Source of the DNA: an uncultured Clostridia bacterium
GTDB lineage: Bacteria > Bacillota > Clostridia > Christensenellales > UBA1242
Assembly: GCA_946610635.1 (NCBI GenBank)
Contig: CAMOCI010000037.1
Location: 1 to 6,722 of the forward strand
Direction of reading: 5' to 3'
Length of the DNA: 6,722 nucleotides
The position numbers and the translations under genes are program-made. Numbering within the stretch: the stretch's first letter is position 1; every line of letters starts with the position of its first letter. The notes below the pieces were generated by a model that did no database searches, was not told the DNA's origin, and saw only the letters and a program-made list of their open reading frames with translations. Below, one piece after another: positions 5,104 through 6,722 of the stretch.

Positions 5104-5121
5104 TTAGGAGGATAAGATATA

Positions 5122-5949
5122 ATGGCTATTATTACAAAAAAACCTACTTCACCTGCTATGCGTGAATATACAACTGCTGACTATTCTGTTTTAACAAAAA
5201 AAGCTCCAGAAAAAAGTCTTCTTAAACCAAACAAAAAGTCTGGTGGTAGAAATTCTTATGGTAGAATAACAGTTCGTCATATCGGTGGTGGAAATAGACA
5301 AAAATACAGAGTTATAGATTTCAAACGTAACAAAGATGGCATTCCTGCAAAAGTTGTTAGTATTGAATATGACCCAAATCGTTCAGCATATATCGCTTTG
5401 CTTAACTATGCTGATGGTGAAAAAAGATATATTCTTGCACCAGAAGGTTTAAATGTTGGTGCAACAGTTATGAGTGGACCAGAAGCAGAAATCAGCGTTG
5501 GTAACTGCTTACCACTTGAAAATATGCCAGTAGGTATCACGGTTCATAATATAGAAATGCAACCTAACAAGGGTGGCGCTATGGCAAGAAGTGCTGGTAT
5601 TGAAGCAATGCTTATGGCAAAAGAAAATGGCAGAGCAACTTTAAGACTTCCAAGTGGAGAAATGAGAACAATTAATCTTAAATGTCGTGCAACTGTTGGA
5701 CAAGTTGGCAACCTAGACCACGAAATTGTTTCTCTTGGTAAAGCTGGTAGAAATCGTCACATGGGCGTTAGACCATCAGTACGTGGTGCAGTTATGAATC
5801 CTGTTGACCATCCACACGGTGGTGGTGAAGGTAAAAACCCAGTAGGTCACGCAGGACCAATGACACCATGGGGTAAACCAGCACTTGGTAAGAAGACAAG
5901 AAATAAGAAGAAAAATTCAAGCAGATTTATAATCAAGCGTGTTAATTAA
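5122..5949 (+). CDS. rplB: 50S ribosomal protein L2
   Basis: 275 aa, near the usual 273-277. Visible signatures are [29 protein letters not shown] (41-69) and [13 protein letters not shown] (225-237), with the conserved His230 corresponding to E. coli His229, which is needed for full peptidyl-transferase activity. The C-terminus is the normal Lys-rich tail ending FIIKRVN. L2 binds 23S rRNA domain IV and supports subunit association. One segment is less typical: [15 protein letters not shown] (158-172), where AGTSAQLxxK is common. AGGAGG (5106-5111) lies 10 nt upstream. Confidence 0.98.
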   Translation: MAIITKKPTSPAMREYTTADYSVLTKKAPEKSLLKPNKKSGGRNSYGRITVRHIGGGNRQKYRVIDFKRNKDGIPAKVVSIEYDPNRSAYIALLNYADGEKRYILAPEGLNVGATVMSGPEAEISVGNCLPLENMPVGITVHNIEMQPNKGGAMARSAGIEAMLMAKENGRATLRLPSGEMRTINLKCRATVGQVGNLDHEIVSLGKAGRNRHMGVRPSVRGAVMNPVDHPHGGGEGKNPVGHAGPMTPWGKPALGKKTRNKKKNSSRFIIKRVN

Positions 5950-5967
5950 TAAATAGGGAGAAGAAAT

Positions 5968-6243
5968 ATGAGTAGATCATTAAAGAAAATGCCTTACGTT
6001 GAAGAAAGGCTTAAATCAAGAGTTGAAAAAATGAACGAAAGTGGTAAAAAACAAGTTATCAAAACTTGGAGCCGTAGTTCTACAATTTACCCAGAATTTG
6101 TTGGTCATACAATCGCTGTTCATAATGGCAGAAAACATATCCCTGTTTATTGTACAGCAGACATGGTTGGTCACAAATTGGGCGAATTTGCACCTACAAG
6201 AACATTTAAAGGTCATCCAGTAAGTGCAAAGGATAAAAAATAG
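5968..6243 (+). CDS. rpsS: 30S ribosomal protein S19
   Basis: 91 aa, normal length. The signatures are SRSLKK at the start, [10 protein letters not shown] (about 51-60), [19 protein letters not shown] and the diagnostic [18 protein letters not shown]19 binds the 16S rRNA head with S13, near the A-site finger of 23S rRNA. Residue 8 is Met where Gly is usual (SLKKGP), a small oddity. GGGAG (5956-5960) lies 7 nt before the ATG. Confidence 0.98.
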   Translation: MSRSLKKMPYVEERLKSRVEKMNESGKKQVIKTWSRSSTIYPEFVGHTIAVHNGRKHIPVYCTADMVGHKLGEFAPTRTFKGHPVSAKDKK

Positions 6244-6257
6244 AGTGAGGTAAAAAA

Positions 6258-6644
6258 ATGGCAAAGAGAATGAGAGAAAAGAAAGAAGAAAGACTTGCAC
6301 AAAAAGATACAAGACCTCATGCAACAGCAAGCTTTGTTAGAATGAGTCCATCAAAAGTTGCAAGAGTACTTGATGGTATCCGTGGCAAAAAATATTCTGA
6401 AGCACTTGCTATTTTGGAACTTGCTCCATATTATAGTGCTGACGAAATTAAATCAGTATTAAATTCAGCAGCAGCTAATGCAGAACATAACTTGGGTTTA
6501 AATAAAGACGACCTTTATGTTGCAGAATGTTACGCAAATGCTGGCGCAATGCTTAAAAGAATGATGCCAAGAGCAAAAGGTAGAGGCGTTAGAATTTTAA
6601 AAAGAACAACACATATCACAGTAGTTTTAGACACTGTTAAGTAA
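6258..6644 (+). CDS. rplV: 50S ribosomal protein L22
   Basis: 128 aa, longer than the usual 110-115 because of a basic N-terminal extension of about 20 residues (MAKRMREKKEERLAQKDTRP) that is also found in some clostridial L22. The core begins at HATASFVRMSPSKVARVLDGIRGKKYSEAL, and the long beta-hairpin that lines the exit tunnel is about residues 85-120, with PRAKGRGVRILKRTTHITVV near the end. L22 contacts all domains of 23S rRNA, and changes at the hairpin tip are known to affect macrolide action. GTGAGG (6245-6250) lies 7 nt before the ATG. Confidence 0.97.
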   Translation: MAKRMREKKEERLAQKDTRPHATASFVRMSPSKVARVLDGIRGKKYSEALAILELAPYYSADEIKSVLNSAAANAEHNLGLNKDDLYVAECYANAGAMLKRMMPRAKGRGVRILKRTTHITVVLDTVK

Positions 6645-6661
6645 TAAAGGAGAATTGATTA

Positions 6662-6722
6662 ATGGGACAAAAAGTTAATCCAAATGGATTTAGAATTGGT
6701 GTTAATAAAGATTGGAATTCTC
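6662..6722 (+). CDS. rpsC: 30S ribosomal protein S3, N-terminal fragment (runs off window)
   Basis: Only 20 codons are visible (MGQKVNPNGFRIGVNKDWNS), matching the S3 N-terminus MGQKVNPxGFRxGxxKDW; the frame is open at the right edge. S3 is part of the mRNA entry channel. It is preceded by AAAGGAGA (6646-6653), 8 nt from the ATG, and lies 17 nt after rplV, as expected in the S10 gene order (followed elsewhere by rplP and rpmC). Residue 8 is Asn where His is common. Confidence 0.93.
   Translation, partial: MGQKVNPNGFRIGVNKDWNS

Overview
The window is AT-rich and looks like a chromosome segment of a low-GC Gram-positive bacterium, most likely a member of the Clostridia (Bacillota), possibly an uncultured lineage. 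This is inferred from the strong AGGAGG-type ribosome binding sites, the sigma-A-like promoters, the N-terminally extended L22, and a DUF1858 redox protein beside a YdjI-like SPFH/zinc-ribbon protein. No taxonomic search was run, so the placement is an inference.

Left half (1-2866) is a set of small unlinked transcription units, all on the + strand. They are the 3' end of a probable NUDIX hydrolase with a terminator whose loop holds its stop codon, and a 391-aa SPFH-domain protein with an Asn-rich linker and a C-terminal zinc ribbon. Next is a roughly 110-codon reading frame broken twice by -1 shifts in poly-A tracts (1566-1899), a 66-aa DUF1858 CxxC protein, and an unrecognised 187-aa coiled-coil protein. 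Most units have their own promoter or terminator. Two genes (334 and 1973) have a -10 box so close to the start codon that their mRNAs should be leaderless or nearly so.

Centre (2867-3202) is the control region of the S10 operon: four A-tracts at near-helical spacing, a perfect TTGACA-17-TATAAT promoter, and a structured leader of about 200 nt. The leader has helices that can be drawn by eye and is a good candidate for ribosomal-protein autoregulation.

Right half (3203-6722) is the conserved S10 cluster in canonical order: rpsJ, rplC, rplD, rplW, rplB, rpsS, rplV and the first codons of rpsC. Gaps are 14-22 nt, with a 4-nt ATGA overlap at rplD/rplW. The genes are intact and should be co-transcribed from the 2968-2996 promoter. 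The cluster is not preceded here by tuf or other str-operon genes. L3 and L4 carry unusual residues in the loops that approach the peptidyl-transferase centre and the exit-tunnel constriction.

I found no mobile element, CRISPR array, tRNA or rRNA. The points most worth a second look are the doubly frameshifted ORF, the leaderless starts, the S10 leader RNA with its A-tract promoter, and the L4 tunnel-loop histidine.
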